Below are positions 1-8,702 of a stretch of DNA of 36,471 nucleotides, in pieces. The DNA comes from CAYYNQ01 sp964473105 (lineage in GTDB: Bacteria > Sumerlaeota > Sumerlaeia > MVZB01): positions 1 to 36,471 of the forward strand of contig CAYYNQ010000052.1 in NCBI GenBank assembly GCA_964473105.1, written 5' to 3'. The position numbers were made by a program, and so were the translations under genes. The notes under the pieces were generated by a model. It searched no databases and was not told the DNA's origin. It was given only the letters and a program-made list of their open reading frames with translations. Positions within the stretch are counted from its first letter, which is position 1, and the number at the start of each line of letters is the position of its first letter.

Positions 1-1272
1 CATCCCCTGCACCTTCTTCCCCTCCTCCTCGTCCGCTGCCGCTTCCGTTCCTTGCTTCTTCCCCGCACCCCCCTGCATCCCCTGCATCCCCGGCTTCCCC
101 TTCATCCCCGGCATCATGTAAGGGGAAAAACCAGCTCCCCACGGGTTCATACTGGTATCCGCAGCCGCAGATGTGGTGGCCCAGGCCTGATCACCGCGAT
201 CCTCCATCTCATCCATACCCCAGTTGGCGGGATCGAGTGCTTCATCCAGAAGTGGGTTCTCCTCCGTGTCCTCCTCGATGTGTTCATAAAGGTCAAAATT
301 CTGGAGAAAGGAATAACCCTGCAGCCAGACCTTGGTAATCTCATTGATTTCCATCCCCTCCGCCATCTCAAGAAGGTCATTCAGGTTATGCAGCTGTTCA
401 TAGGCAAAATAGACCTTCGCCTCATCAAGGGGATTAAGCGGAATCGTCTCAACCTCGATATCAAGAATGTCATAGAGCAGGGTCTCATCCAATGTCTTGT
501 TGAATATGGTGACCGGCCGATCCTCCGGCATCAGGTTGACGATCAAGTTGGCTGTTGCGAGCTTGTAGAAGAGCGGGACAAAATCACCATATTTTTTCAG
601 GCCTTGCGCAGTCTTCACGCTAATACCAACGCGGGAAAGACGCCTGTTATAGGCTTTCAGTGTTGCCTGATAGGTACTGTTTCCCTGGGGCAAAGAGGCG
701 AGAACATCGTGTTCCTCATCGATCGATTTCAGGCGATCCCACAATTCCCCGGTGTTGGTCTCAAGACCATCCGGCAGCCGTGTCCGATAGCGCCAACCGT
801 TTTTATGGAGGAATGACATCCGCGTTATCTCGCTGGATGATCTCGAACGCAACTCCTCAATTTCCGCCATCAACAATTTCTTCTGGCCCTCGATGTTATC
901 GCCAATAATTCCGATCCATTTGTCGAACTTCAATCCGCCAATTTCCTCCGCCGACATCCCCGGTGGGGCGTCAACCTTGACCGAGTCAAGTTCAGGACTC
1001 ACGAAGACGGCTGGCACGGCCAGTTGCAGGTGGTTGATCCCGCTGGAAAGATCGCCCAAAAGCTCGTCCGTGGTTTTTTCATATTCCTTGAGCTTGGCCT
1101 GAGGCGTGGTTTTCAGCCCCCGGACCTCACGGACCAACTCTTCATACTCGACCTTGGCCCCCTTGTAACTTCGCGCACTCGGGGCAAAGATGAAATAATG
1201 CAGCCCGAATACCAGGGCGATCGTGATAACCGTCCCAATGACAATCTGTTCGCGTTTACCAATGGTCATCAT
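1..1272 (-). CDS. Single-pass membrane protein with coiled-coil, PilO-like layout (3' part outside window)
   Basis: The frame is open from an ATG at 1272 to the window edge (424 codons, no stop), so the C-terminus is missing. Residues 8-28 form one hydrophobic segment after a short basic N-terminus, followed by a Lys/Glu-rich stretch likely to form coiled coil, then a mixed alpha/beta-looking region. From about residue 375 the sequence turns low-complexity, with Met-, Gly- and Pro-rich repeats (PGMKGKPGMQGMQGG) and an acidic Lys/Glu run. The start is a double ATG one base after an AGGTG. The topology resembles type IV pilus PilO or GspM-like inner-membrane proteins, but I recognise no defining motif, so this is only a structural analogy. 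It lies 94 bases downstream of era on the same strand. A TTGACA occurs in that gap (revcomp, near 1355) but without a well-spaced -10 box. Confidence 0.75.
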   Translation of the reverse strand, partial: MMTIGKREQIVIGTVITIALVFGLHYFIFAPSARSYKGAKVEYEELVREVRGLKTTPQAKLKEYEKTTDELLGDLSSGINHLQLAVPAVFVSPELDSVKVDAPPGMSAEEIGGLKFDKWIGIIGDNIEGQKKLLMAEIEELRSRSSSEITRMSFLHKNGWRYRTRLPDGLETNTGELWDRLKSIDEEHDVLASLPQGNSTYQATLKAYNRRLSRVGISVKTAQGLKKYGDFVPLFYKLATANLIVNLMPEDRPVTIFNKTLDETLLYDILDIEVETIPLNPLDEAKVYFAYEQLHNLNDLLEMAEGMEINEITKVWLQGYSFLQNFDLYEHIEEDTEENPLLDEALDPANWGMDEMEDRGDQAWATTSAAADTSMNPWGAGFSPYMMPGMKGKPGMQGMQGGAGKKQGTEAAADEEEGKKVQGM

Positions 1273-1366
1273 GCACCTCGGTCCCAAGACATCCTGAACC
1301 CGTGGTTCAGAGGCAGATTTTCACCCTTCCAAGCTTGATACCGGAACGTTTGGGTGTCAACAGGAA

Positions 1367-2290
1367 TCAAGCATTTTTAAGCCCGAGTTCCCTCAATCGC
1401 ATCTCATCCCGGCGCCATCCGGGCCTGACCTTGACCCACAACTCAAGGTAGACCGGCCGACCGGTCATCCGCTCAATCTCCTGCCGGGCGGAACGCCCGA
1501 TCAACTTAAGCATACGCCCCCCCTGGCCGATCAGGATGGGCTTGTGGGCCCTGCGCTCCGTCATGATCTCGACACGAATCAATATCTTGCCCGGTCGGTC
1601 CTCCTCAAAACTCTCTGTGTGCGTCGCGGTTGCATAGGGAACCTCCCGGCCGAGATGACGGAACAACTGCTCACGAACAAGTTCGGCAGCAAGAAAACGC
1701 ATGTCCCGGTCGGTCACCTGCTCGGGATCATATAACGGGGGGCCCCCGGGAAGATAACGGGCAAGCGCACCAAGAAGCTGGTCGACGCCATGACCCGTTC
1801 GTGCGCTGATGCTGAACCGTTTCTCATAAGGCAGCACCTCATGCCCCGACGGTCCGGCACCGCCCCGCGCCAAGTCAATCTTGTTCCAGACAAGCCATGT
1901 TGGCAGGACATGCTCCCGGATCATCTCCGCGGTGAACTCGTCGGGTGCCTCGGCGGCATACCGGGCATCCCTCACATGCCAGATCACGTCACAACCCTTG
2001 AGCCCGGCACGCGCATTATCCATCAGGGCCTCGTTCAACCTGTCACCCGGTTCATGCAACCCGGGCAAATCGACAAAAACAGCCTGCAGGATTGCATCGG
2101 TATAAATGCCGCAGACCTTTTGTCGCGTGGTATTCGGACGGTTGGACGTAATGGATATTTTCTGGCCAACCAGACGGTTCACCAGCGTGCTTTTGCCGAC
2201 ATTGGGTGCACCCGCAAGCCCGACAAACCCAACCCCCTGAAGATTACCTGGTTCCATAGGTAACGCCTGATTCCCCGGCACCCGGATCAT
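1367..2290 (-). CDS. era: GTPase Era, 16S rRNA-binding ribosome maturation factor
   Basis: Era is a GTP-dependent factor that binds the 3' end of 16S rRNA and helps assemble the small subunit at the inner face of the membrane. The 307-residue protein shows the family order: G1 P-loop GAPNVGKST (about residues 27-35), the Era-type G2 region PNTTRQK (52-58), G3 DLPG (74-77), G4 NKID (136-139) and G5 SART, followed by a C-terminal KH domain with a GQGG loop in the HKPILIGQGG stretch. The length is usual for Era. The start ATG overlaps the ybeY stop as ATGA, which points to translational coupling and supports this start; an internal ATG at residue 12 is the alternative. The combination ybeY-era is common in bacteria and fits a ribosome-maturation operon. 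Confidence 0.97.
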   Translation of the reverse strand: MIRVPGNQALPMEPGNLQGVGFVGLAGAPNVGKSTLVNRLVGQKISITSNRPNTTRQKVCGIYTDAILQAVFVDLPGLHEPGDRLNEALMDNARAGLKGCDVIWHVRDARYAAEAPDEFTAEMIREHVLPTWLVWNKIDLARGGAGPSGHEVLPYEKRFSISARTGHGVDQLLGALARYLPGGPPLYDPEQVTDRDMRFLAAELVREQLFRHLGREVPYATATHTESFEEDRPGKILIRVEIMTERRAHKPILIGQGGRMLKLIGRSARQEIERMTGRPVYLELWVKVRPGWRRDEMRLRELGLKNA

Positions 2291-2748
2291 GCCAGATGAT
2301 TCATGAGCTGCTCTTCCTTTTTTCTCATGATCCGTTTCTCGGATCCGGTCCCATGATCATGACCGAGCAGGTGAAGCAATCCGTGCACAACCAGACAGGT
2401 CAAATGGGTCCGTCCATCCACTGCGCGCGCGCGCGCAGCAGAACGTGCTGCAGGCAGGGATATGACAATATCACCCAGCGCTCCGGCTGGCGGGGCCTTG
2501 CCCGGTTGCAATTCATGCAGCGGGAAGGACAGGACATCGGTGGATGTATCGATGTTTCTCCACCGGTTGTTCAACCGCCGGATGACCGCGTTATCACACA
2601 ACAACAGGCTGAGTTCATGTTCTTCACCCAGCCTCAACATCCGTGCGGCGTGACCCAGACGGTCGATCGCATGGACCTTCATGGATGAGGCATAGGCACC
2701 AAGCCTTCCCCTGAGGCTGCATTGAACCAAGGGTCGACCAAAAGACAT
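2287..2748 (-). CDS. ybeY: Endoribonuclease YbeY, rRNA maturation factor
   Basis: YbeY is a zinc-dependent endoribonuclease involved in 16S rRNA 3'-end maturation and ribosome quality control. The diagnostic zinc motif HGLLHLLGHDH (HxxxHxxGxxH) is near residues 120-130, and the conserved LGDIVIS strand precedes it. At 153 residues it has the family's usual length. The ATG overlaps the last base of the upstream TPR gene stop (TAATG), and its own stop overlaps the era start, so the three genes read as one coupled unit. The codons for the ARARA segment form an unusual alternating GC tract (see the repeat entry). Confidence 0.96.
   Translation of the reverse strand: MSFGRPLVQCSLRGRLGAYASSMKVHAIDRLGHAARMLRLGEEHELSLLLCDNAVIRRLNNRWRNIDTSTDVLSFPLHELQPGKAPPAGALGDIVISLPAARSAARARAVDGRTHLTCLVVHGLLHLLGHDHGTGSEKRIMRKKEEQLMNHLA
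2421..2438. repeat. 18-bp perfect palindrome with (GC)7 core inside ybeY
   Basis: The bases read CTGCGCGCGCGCGCGCAG, identical on both strands. The core is seven GC dinucleotides and codes for the Ala/Arg alternation between the LGDIVIS strand and the zinc motif of YbeY. Alternating GC tracts can adopt Z-DNA and are prone to slippage; whether either matters here is unknown. Confidence 0.9.
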
Positions 2749-3938
2749 TATGAGGGGATATCAGCAGTGTCGGATGTCGGGGCATCCTGCTGGATACCAA
2801 CGGACCCTGACAAGGGTTGTGATACCGGTTGCGGGCCGGCCGGCCCGGGGGACATGTCGGGTGTTGTCCCGGTCGTGGCCGCATCCAGACTGGCCAGTCC
2901 CAAGCGGGCGAGTTGCGCGATCCGCTGGTCGGGAAATTCCCTGATGATCTGTTCAAGCAGGGAGCGGGTCCTGTTCCTGTCCTTTTCGTGGTAAAATTCT
3001 GCGAGTTGCATCATGACCTGGCTTTTCCTGGGGCTCATTGGGAAATCCCGTACGAGTGAATCAAGATGCTCACGGGCCTGGTCCTTTTCCCCCCATCCGT
3101 ACTTCATGTGCGCCATGATCATGGTCGCCTCAATCTTTTCATCCGCACTCAAAAGACCTTCAATGCGCTCATCAAAGCGGGTCATGACCTTCCCGTATAA
3201 CTGTTCGGCCTCCTCGACATTCCCCAATTCCTTGAGGAGTCCGGCCTCCGCATAACGCATGTTGTCAGCGGTGTCTGAATCCGGATGATTCCCGATGTAC
3301 TCACGGACAACAGCAAGAAGCGCCGCCTTGTCCTCCTTGTAAACAGAGTCCGCAAGATGCTGGAAAAGAACCCCGTGCTCCTCCTCTGTCACGGCCGGAT
3401 CCCGGAGCCTCCCCATAATCAGATCCCTGGCTTCATCGATCAGTTCGCTTTCAATATACAAACGGATGATCTGCCGCTGCATGGCCGCCCTCGCCTGTAA
3501 AGACGCCAACCTCAAGGTGTCCGACGTCTTCAGTGCATACTGCAGCGCCTCATCCTTCCTGCCTTCCTGCCAGTATGTTGCGATGATGCCCTGACTGGCT
3601 TGGTAACCCAGTGGCGAACCGGGTGACCCTTCTGCCTGGATTACCGTCTCGAGCTGATCGTGTGCACGGTTGAACTGGCGCTCCTGCAGGTAACACTGTC
3701 CCAGTAAAAGCCGCGCCTGAGGGACCAGCTCACTTTCAGGGAACTTTTTGATCATGTCCTCCAGGATCATCGTGGCGACATAGACATCCCGCTTCTGGTT
3801 GAGTTGGACGACCGCATCCTCAAGCATGGATTCAGGCGAACCACCCCCACACCCGATCTGGGCCAACAGTAGTAGGCACAGCAGAAACCGCCCCGGACGA
3901 GTCCGGGCGCATCCATTGTTGATGTTCCCCGATAGCAT
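2748..3938 (-). CDS. TPR-repeat exported protein, probable lipoprotein (BamD/YbgF-like architecture)
   Basis: The 396-residue protein begins with a basic segment and a hydrophobic core (FLLCLLLLAQIGC), with Cys 30 followed by GGGS, which suggests a lipoprotein signal although the -3 residue is Gln rather than the usual Leu. The body is made of tetratricopeptide-type helix pairs (for example LVPQARLLLGQCYLQERQFNRAHDQL and repeated FPxS spacers), followed by a Pro/Gly/Thr-rich tail of about 50 residues. Such proteins usually act as periplasmic or outer-membrane scaffolds; the partner here is not visible. It is first in a unit with ybeY and era. A good sigma-70 type promoter lies directly upstream, so close that little or no leader remains (see promoter entry). 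Function within the envelope is inference. Confidence 0.88.
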   Translation of the reverse strand: MLSGNINNGCARTRPGRFLLCLLLLAQIGCGGGSPESMLEDAVVQLNQKRDVYVATMILEDMIKKFPESELVPQARLLLGQCYLQERQFNRAHDQLETVIQAEGSPGSPLGYQASQGIIATYWQEGRKDEALQYALKTSDTLRLASLQARAAMQRQIIRLYIESELIDEARDLIMGRLRDPAVTEEEHGVLFQHLADSVYKEDKAALLAVVREYIGNHPDSDTADNMRYAEAGLLKELGNVEEAEQLYGKVMTRFDERIEGLLSADEKIEATMIMAHMKYGWGEKDQAREHLDSLVRDFPMSPRKSQVMMQLAEFYHEKDRNRTRSLLEQIIREFPDQRIAQLARLGLASLDAATTGTTPDMSPGPAGPQPVSQPLSGSVGIQQDAPTSDTADIPS

Positions 3939-3947
3939 AGCCCCGAT

Positions 3948-3977
3948 AGATTACACATCCCTGCCCAGAAATGTCAA
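3948..3977 (-). promoter_or_regulatory. Sigma-70 type promoter for the TPR-ybeY-era unit, near-leaderless
   Basis: On the minus strand TTGACA (3977-3972) and TAATCT (3953-3948) are separated by 18 bases. The start codon at 3938 follows the -10 box after only nine bases, so transcription would start about 0-3 bases before the ATG. No Shine-Dalgarno sequence fits in that space. Confidence 0.7.
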
Positions 3978-4126
3978 ATCCCATTGTATCTTGCGGATTT
4001 CAAACCTAGAATGAGGCATTCAACGTGACGACTGGAACCCGGGCAATCTCCCTTGCTCCCGTGGATCCGGTACGTTGTCTTCAAATCCGGCACGCGGGCA
4101 CCCGCACCGGGTAAGGATGGATCCAG

Positions 4127-5395
4127 ATGATCGACATCAAGCTGATTCGGGACAGCCCGGACCTGTTGAAACGGGCCGTTAAATCGAGATCAATGGACAT
4201 TGATATTGACAGGCTGGTCGAGCTGGACAAGGAACGAAGATCCCTGATCGCCGAGACCGAGAAACTTGCGGCTGAGCGAAAGAGGATCAGCGGATTAATC
4301 GGTCCCAAGATGAAGGCTGGTGAAAATACCGACGCGGAAAGGCAGCAGGTCAACGAGATCAAAACCACCATCAGTCGCATGGAGGAACAACTGGACTCAA
4401 CCGTCGGGCAATTCAACGATATGGTCCTCACGATTCCCAATACACCCCATGCAACAACACCGGCCGGCAGGAACGAGGAAGACAACAGGATCCTGGGCCA
4501 AACAGGAACCCCCCGCGCATTCGACTTCGCCCCCAGGCCCCACTGGGAGATCGGGGAAAACCTCGATATCCTCGACAGTGCACGGGCTGTCAAGACCAGC
4601 GGATCAGGCTTCTATGCACTCAAGGGAGCAGGCGCCAGACTTGAGCGCGCGTTGATCAACTGGTTCCTTGATGTCCATGTGAATGAATACGGCTATACCG
4701 AGATTCTGCCCCAACACCTCGTCAACAGCGCGACAATGACAGGAACCGGGCAGCTACCCAAGATGGCCGAGGACATGTACCGGATAGAGGGTGACGACCT
4801 CTGGCTGATCCCAACCGCGGAAGTGCCGGTGACCAACCTTTACCGTGATGAAATTCTGCCTGCAGACAAGCTACCACTCTACCACTGTGCATGGACGCCC
4901 TGTTTCCGGCGTGAAGCGGGTAGTTACGGCAAGGAAGTCCGCGGCATCACCCGAGTACACCAGTTCAACAAGGTTGAGATGGTTAAATTTGCAAGCCCGG
5001 AAACCTCCTATGATGAACTGGAATCACTCCGTGCCCAGGCCGAGTCTCTCCTGCAACGACTTGGGCTGACCTATCGCACAGTTCTGCTCTGTAGCGTTGA
5101 CATCAGTTTTGCGGCGGCCAAATGTTACGATCTTGAAGTCTGGGCACCGGGCATGGATGCCTGGCTGGAAGTCAGCTCCTGTTCCAACTTCGAGGCGTTC
5201 CAGGCCCGACGTGCAAACATTCGCTACCGTCCCGGTGCGGATGCCCGGCCCGAATTCCCGCACACACTGAACGGTTCAGGACTGGCGCTTCCACGGACCG
5301 TCATCGCGATCCTTGAAAACTATCAGCAGGCTGATGGCAGTGTTGTCATACCCGAGGTCCTGCAGCCCTGGATGCAGTGCGAAGTCATACGCTGA
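4127..5395 (+). CDS. serS: Seryl-tRNA synthetase
   Basis: SerS charges tRNA-Ser (and tRNA-Sec) with serine in the cytoplasm. The 422-residue protein has the expected N-terminal helical coiled-coil arm (about residues 25-100, rich in Lys/Glu/Arg) and a class II catalytic core. Visible blocks are the TGTGQLPKMAEDMY region, the LIPTAEVPVTNLY serine-binding region, motif 2 FRREAGSYGKEVRGITRVHQF and motif 3 LNGSGLALPRTVIAILENYQ. The length is standard. The start follows an AAGGA nine bases upstream. It is divergent from the TPR gene and first in a plus-strand series. A clear promoter could not be assigned. Confidence 0.98.
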   Translation: MIDIKLIRDSPDLLKRAVKSRSMDIDIDRLVELDKERRSLIAETEKLAAERKRISGLIGPKMKAGENTDAERQQVNEIKTTISRMEEQLDSTVGQFNDMVLTIPNTPHATTPAGRNEEDNRILGQTGTPRAFDFAPRPHWEIGENLDILDSARAVKTSGSGFYALKGAGARLERALINWFLDVHVNEYGYTEILPQHLVNSATMTGTGQLPKMAEDMYRIEGDDLWLIPTAEVPVTNLYRDEILPADKLPLYHCAWTPCFRREAGSYGKEVRGITRVHQFNKVEMVKFASPETSYDELESLRAQAESLLQRLGLTYRTVLLCSVDISFAAAKCYDLEVWAPGMDAWLEVSSCSNFEAFQARRANIRYRPGADARPEFPHTLNGSGLALPRTVIAILENYQQADGSVVIPEVLQPWMQCEVIR

Positions 5396-5616
5396 GTCCT
5401 GATTCGTTTCATCCATTTTTTCATTGTTGACTTGTATCCTGTTTCGGGTGAGAGTTGCCATGTATCCCCGGTGAGGAAAATTCCGGCCATGACAGGATAA
5501 GTAAGAGGCATCCGCCTACGGGATTGTTCCGGTATCAGTGGCCGGGCGTGACAGGGGGCGGGGCTTTCACGACCTGTGCAGGCAAAGATCAAAAATATCT
5601 CAATGGGTTACATATC

Positions 5617-6963
5617 ATGGCCGGCATCAGACCATTCGTTGCAACACGTTTCAACGCGTCGTTCAACGGAAACCTGGCAGACCTTCTCACACCGCCCTAT
5701 GATGTAATCAACTCCCAGTTACAGCAGGATCTTCTGGAACGTCATCCAAATAATCTGGTCAGGATCGATTTCGGGAAAATCAATCCTGACGATTCCGATT
5801 ACAACAACCGTTATACACGCGCTGCGACCCTCTGGAAGGAGTGGAAGCAGTCGGGGATCCTGCGGGATGATCCCGTCAAGTCCTACTACGTCTATGAACA
5901 GGAATTCCCCCTCCCAGCCGGTGGAACAGCCCGTCGTCGCGGCTTTTTTGCTGCCGTGAAGATCGAGGATTTCTCGGAAGGTGGGATCCGGGCCCATGAA
6001 CATACCTTTGATGGGCCCAAAGCAGATCGTTTCCGCCTGACTGAATCCACCCATGCCAATCTCAGCCCAATTTTCTGCCTCTTTGACGAGAAGGAGGCCA
6101 GGGTTGACCGACTTCTCCATGACGGTATCCATCGACAGGATCCCGTGCAGACCACAATCGACGGGATCATACACCGACTCTGGTTGCTCACCGATACAGA
6201 AACCTGTGGCGAGATCACCCATCTCATGCACAACCGAACACTCTTCATCGCCGATGGCCACCACCGATATGAGACCAGCCAGACTTACCGTAAACACATG
6301 CATAATGTGGACGCAAATCCCGATGGGAATCAGCCCTATGACTATACACTGATGTATCTCAACAATATCCACGATCATGGCATGACCATCCTGCCAACCC
6401 ACCGCGTGCTCAGCCGGGAAATCTGCATCGGGGTTGTACCTGACAAAGGCATCGATGATCTCGCTTCATACTTCACGGTGGAACAGGTCGGGATAAATCA
6501 CGAGGAACTCGAGACCGAGGCTGTACGCCTCACAGACATGCTCGAGAAATCCGGCCGGGAGACGATATCATACCTGATGATCCTGCCCGGCTACCGCATC
6601 TGGATGCTGCGAATGAGACCCCGGGCCAGCCATGATGAGATGATCCCGCTGAAAAATCTGTCCGCCCCCGTGAAGAAGCTTGATGTCACCATCCTCCACC
6701 ATTATGTCATCAACCGCACCTATCTTGGAAAGCCGGACCTCGAACTGGATCATGACGACTGTGAATATGTCAAGGACACGCTGGATGTATTGAAACTAAT
6801 GGGCGGCAACCGTTACGGCGCGGCATTTTTGATGAATCCCACACGGTTGAAACAGGTCTGCGAGATCGCAGCTTCAGGATTGCGCATGCCCCATAAATCC
6901 ACATATTTTTATCCCAAGCTAGTCACGGGTCTCGTGATGCGTGACATGCACGGGCCCTGGTAA
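5617..6963 (+). CDS. DUF1015 family protein
   Basis: The 448-residue protein starts with MAGIRPFVATRF and carries LLTPPYDVI near residue 28, the N-terminal hallmark of the DUF1015 family, and later FIADGHHRYETS, the family's most conserved block, and LDVTILHHYVI. No biochemical role is established for this widespread cytosolic family; the HHR block suggests a metal or phosphate site but that is guesswork. The start was set at 5617 because upstream in-frame residues do not match the family and N-termini of homologues begin at this point; no convincing Shine-Dalgarno precedes it. It lies 221 bases after serS; this gap shows no terminator and no riboswitch class that I recognise. Confidence 0.9.
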   Translation: MAGIRPFVATRFNASFNGNLADLLTPPYDVINSQLQQDLLERHPNNLVRIDFGKINPDDSDYNNRYTRAATLWKEWKQSGILRDDPVKSYYVYEQEFPLPAGGTARRRGFFAAVKIEDFSEGGIRAHEHTFDGPKADRFRLTESTHANLSPIFCLFDEKEARVDRLLHDGIHRQDPVQTTIDGIIHRLWLLTDTETCGEITHLMHNRTLFIADGHHRYETSQTYRKHMHNVDANPDGNQPYDYTLMYLNNIHDHGMTILPTHRVLSREICIGVVPDKGIDDLASYFTVEQVGINHEELETEAVRLTDMLEKSGRETISYLMILPGYRIWMLRMRPRASHDEMIPLKNLSAPVKKLDVTILHHYVINRTYLGKPDLELDHDDCEYVKDTLDVLKLMGGNRYGAAFLMNPTRLKQVCEIAASGLRMPHKSTYFYPKLVTGLVMRDMHGPW

Positions 6964-7050
6964 TGCCCGGGCTGGCACAATTCGACCCGAAAGGGCACTG
7001 CAGGACATGGACACAACCCATATCACAACAGGTGCAACGGACCAGATATC

Positions 7051-8445
7051 ATGACGGACCTTTTCAACCCGAATGCAAATCCTGAAACCCGTTCCACAAA
7101 TGAAGGGGCCGGTGGCCAGCCACTCGCCGAGCGCATGCGCCCCGCCACCTTCGAGGAATTTGTCGGCCAGACAGACAAGGCGGGGCCGGACAGCCCGCTG
7201 AGGGTAATGCTCGACCAGAATTCCATCCCTTCACTGATCTTCTGGGGTCCACCCGGTTGCGGGAAAACCACACTCGCACGGCTGATAGCAGGAATTACCG
7301 ACAACGATTTCCAAGCCCTCAGCGCCGTGACCTCGGGAATCCGCGATGTAAGGGATATCATCGAGGTCGCCCGACAACTCAGGCAGGCAAGCCAGCGGGG
7401 CACCCTGCTGTTCATCGATGAAATTCACCGGTTCAACAAGTCGCAGCAGGACGCATTCCTGCCCCATGTCGAGGACGGAACTATCACATTGATCGGCGCC
7501 ACCACGGAGAACCCTTCGTTTTCAATCATCGCGCCGCTTCTCTCACGTTGCCGTGTCGTGTCCCTGTGCCCGTTGAATACTGGGGACATTGTCCTCCTGT
7601 TGAACCGGGCCATGACGGATCCAGAGCGGGGGTTCGGGAATCTCGGCATCGGGTTGGAGGATGGTTTCCTGGAAAAGGTCGCCGGACTGAGTGATGGGGA
7701 TGCACGCAGGGCCCTGGGACTGCTTGAGGAATGTGTCCTGCTCATGAAGGGAGGCATCCAACGGGACGGGGGGTCGCAAGCATGCCTCATGGATGCAGGC
7801 ATCCTGAAACAGGCGCTGAACAGGGATCATCTGGTTTATGACCGTGGCGGGGAAGAACACTTCAACCTGATCAGTGCATTTCACAAGAGCATGCGGGCAT
7901 CCGACCCGCAGGCCACGATTTACTGGCTGTTCAGGATGCTCGAAGCAGGCGAGGATCCGCTCTGGATCGCAAGGCGTATCCTGGCCTGTGCCAGCGAGGA
8001 TGTTGGGATGGCTGATCCCACCGCCATCCAGGTCGCCGCGGCGGCCTACCAAAGTTACCAGGCAATTGGAATGCCCGAAGGCGAGCTACCGCTGGCCCAG
8101 GCGGCAATCTACATCGCGACTTCACCAAAAAGCAACAGCGTGAACATCGCCCGGGAAACAGCAAAAGGCGCCGTGCGTGAACACGGCTCAATCCCGGTTC
8201 CATTGCACCTGCGTAATGCCCCGACCTCCCTCATGAAGGAAATGGGTTGTGGGATCACTTATCACTATGACCACGACCACCCCAACCATTTCTCCGGCCA
8301 ACCCTGCCTGCCGACCCAACTGGGCCAAGCCAGGTTTTACAAACCCGGGTCATTCGGCTTCGAGAAGGATATCCGCAAACGCATGGAATGGTGGGACCAG
8401 AGGCGAAAAAAACCAGCAAACCCCGACAAGGCCGAGGATTCCTGA
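7051..8445 (+). CDS. rarA: Replication-associated recombination protein RarA (MgsA), AAA+ ATPase
   Basis: RarA is a clamp-loader-like AAA+ ATPase that acts at stalled replication forks and gapped DNA. The 464-residue protein has Walker A GPPGCGKTT (residues 66-74), Walker B with FIDEIHRFNKSQQDAFLP (about 121-138), sensor 1 GATTENPSF, and an arginine-finger type LLSRCRV segment, followed by the helical lid and the tetramerisation domain (ASEDVGMADP, AAIYIATSPKSN). These blocks are diagnostic and the length is typical. The start ATG agrees with family N-termini (LAERMRPATFEEFVGQ at residues 25-40). It is 87 bases after the DUF1015 gene. The C-terminus after residue 445 is charged and variable. 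Confidence 0.97.
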   Translation: MTDLFNPNANPETRSTNEGAGGQPLAERMRPATFEEFVGQTDKAGPDSPLRVMLDQNSIPSLIFWGPPGCGKTTLARLIAGITDNDFQALSAVTSGIRDVRDIIEVARQLRQASQRGTLLFIDEIHRFNKSQQDAFLPHVEDGTITLIGATTENPSFSIIAPLLSRCRVVSLCPLNTGDIVLLLNRAMTDPERGFGNLGIGLEDGFLEKVAGLSDGDARRALGLLEECVLLMKGGIQRDGGSQACLMDAGILKQALNRDHLVYDRGGEEHFNLISAFHKSMRASDPQATIYWLFRMLEAGEDPLWIARRILACASEDVGMADPTAIQVAAAAYQSYQAIGMPEGELPLAQAAIYIATSPKSNSVNIARETAKGAVREHGSIPVPLHLRNAPTSLMKEMGCGITYHYDHDHPNHFSGQPCLPTQLGQARFYKPGSFGFEKDIRKRMEWWDQRRKKPANPDKAEDS

Positions 8446-8668
8446 CAGCGGGAAATCGCATCTCCATCTGCATTTTCATGCTGAAACCTGCGTAATCAGC
8501 GAAGCATTGCCCGAACCCGGCGAATCATCTCTGGATCGGAAAACGCCGGTGGTCGTGATCGTTCCCGTCATCAAAATTCCCTGCCACCTGAAAATGACTG
8601 GATCGATTACGATTACTGTATCATGACCTACCAGCCTCCGGTTTTTGGGGTACCACCCCGGATGCCGG

Positions 8669-8697
8669 ATGACCCCCCGGCCAGAACTTGGTATCAT
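8669..8697 (+). promoter_or_regulatory. Candidate promoter for the ABC exporter pair, leaderless spacing
   Basis: ATGACC (8669-8674) and TATCAT (8692-8697) are 17 bases apart. The first ATG (8703) is five bases after the -10 box, so the predicted start site falls on or beside the start codon. A second TATCAT occurs at 8619-8624, preceded by TGACTG at an 18-base spacing, and may be a further promoter. The 257-base gap after rarA holds no gene; it also contains the short hairpin GGGGT-ACC-ACCCC near 8647-8659. Confidence 0.5.
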
Positions 8698-8702
8698 GCC
8701 CC

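Noticed and set aside
52..816. Plus-strand open frame of 254 codons
   Set aside because: It is antisense to the membrane protein gene at 1-1272, whose minus-strand frame has a start, ribosome binding site, membrane helix and coiled coil; the plus-strand frame has no recognisable features.
1330..1366. Promoter for the PilO-like gene from a minus-strand TTGACA
   Set aside because: The only TATCAA-like box is 14 bases downstream, too close for a normal spacer.
5396..5616. Possible riboswitch or small RNA between serS and the DUF1015 gene
   Set aside because: I compared it by eye with cobalamin, TPP, glycine, SAH, fluoride and c-di-GMP classes and found no matching core; only short stems such as CCTG-TG-CAGG are present.
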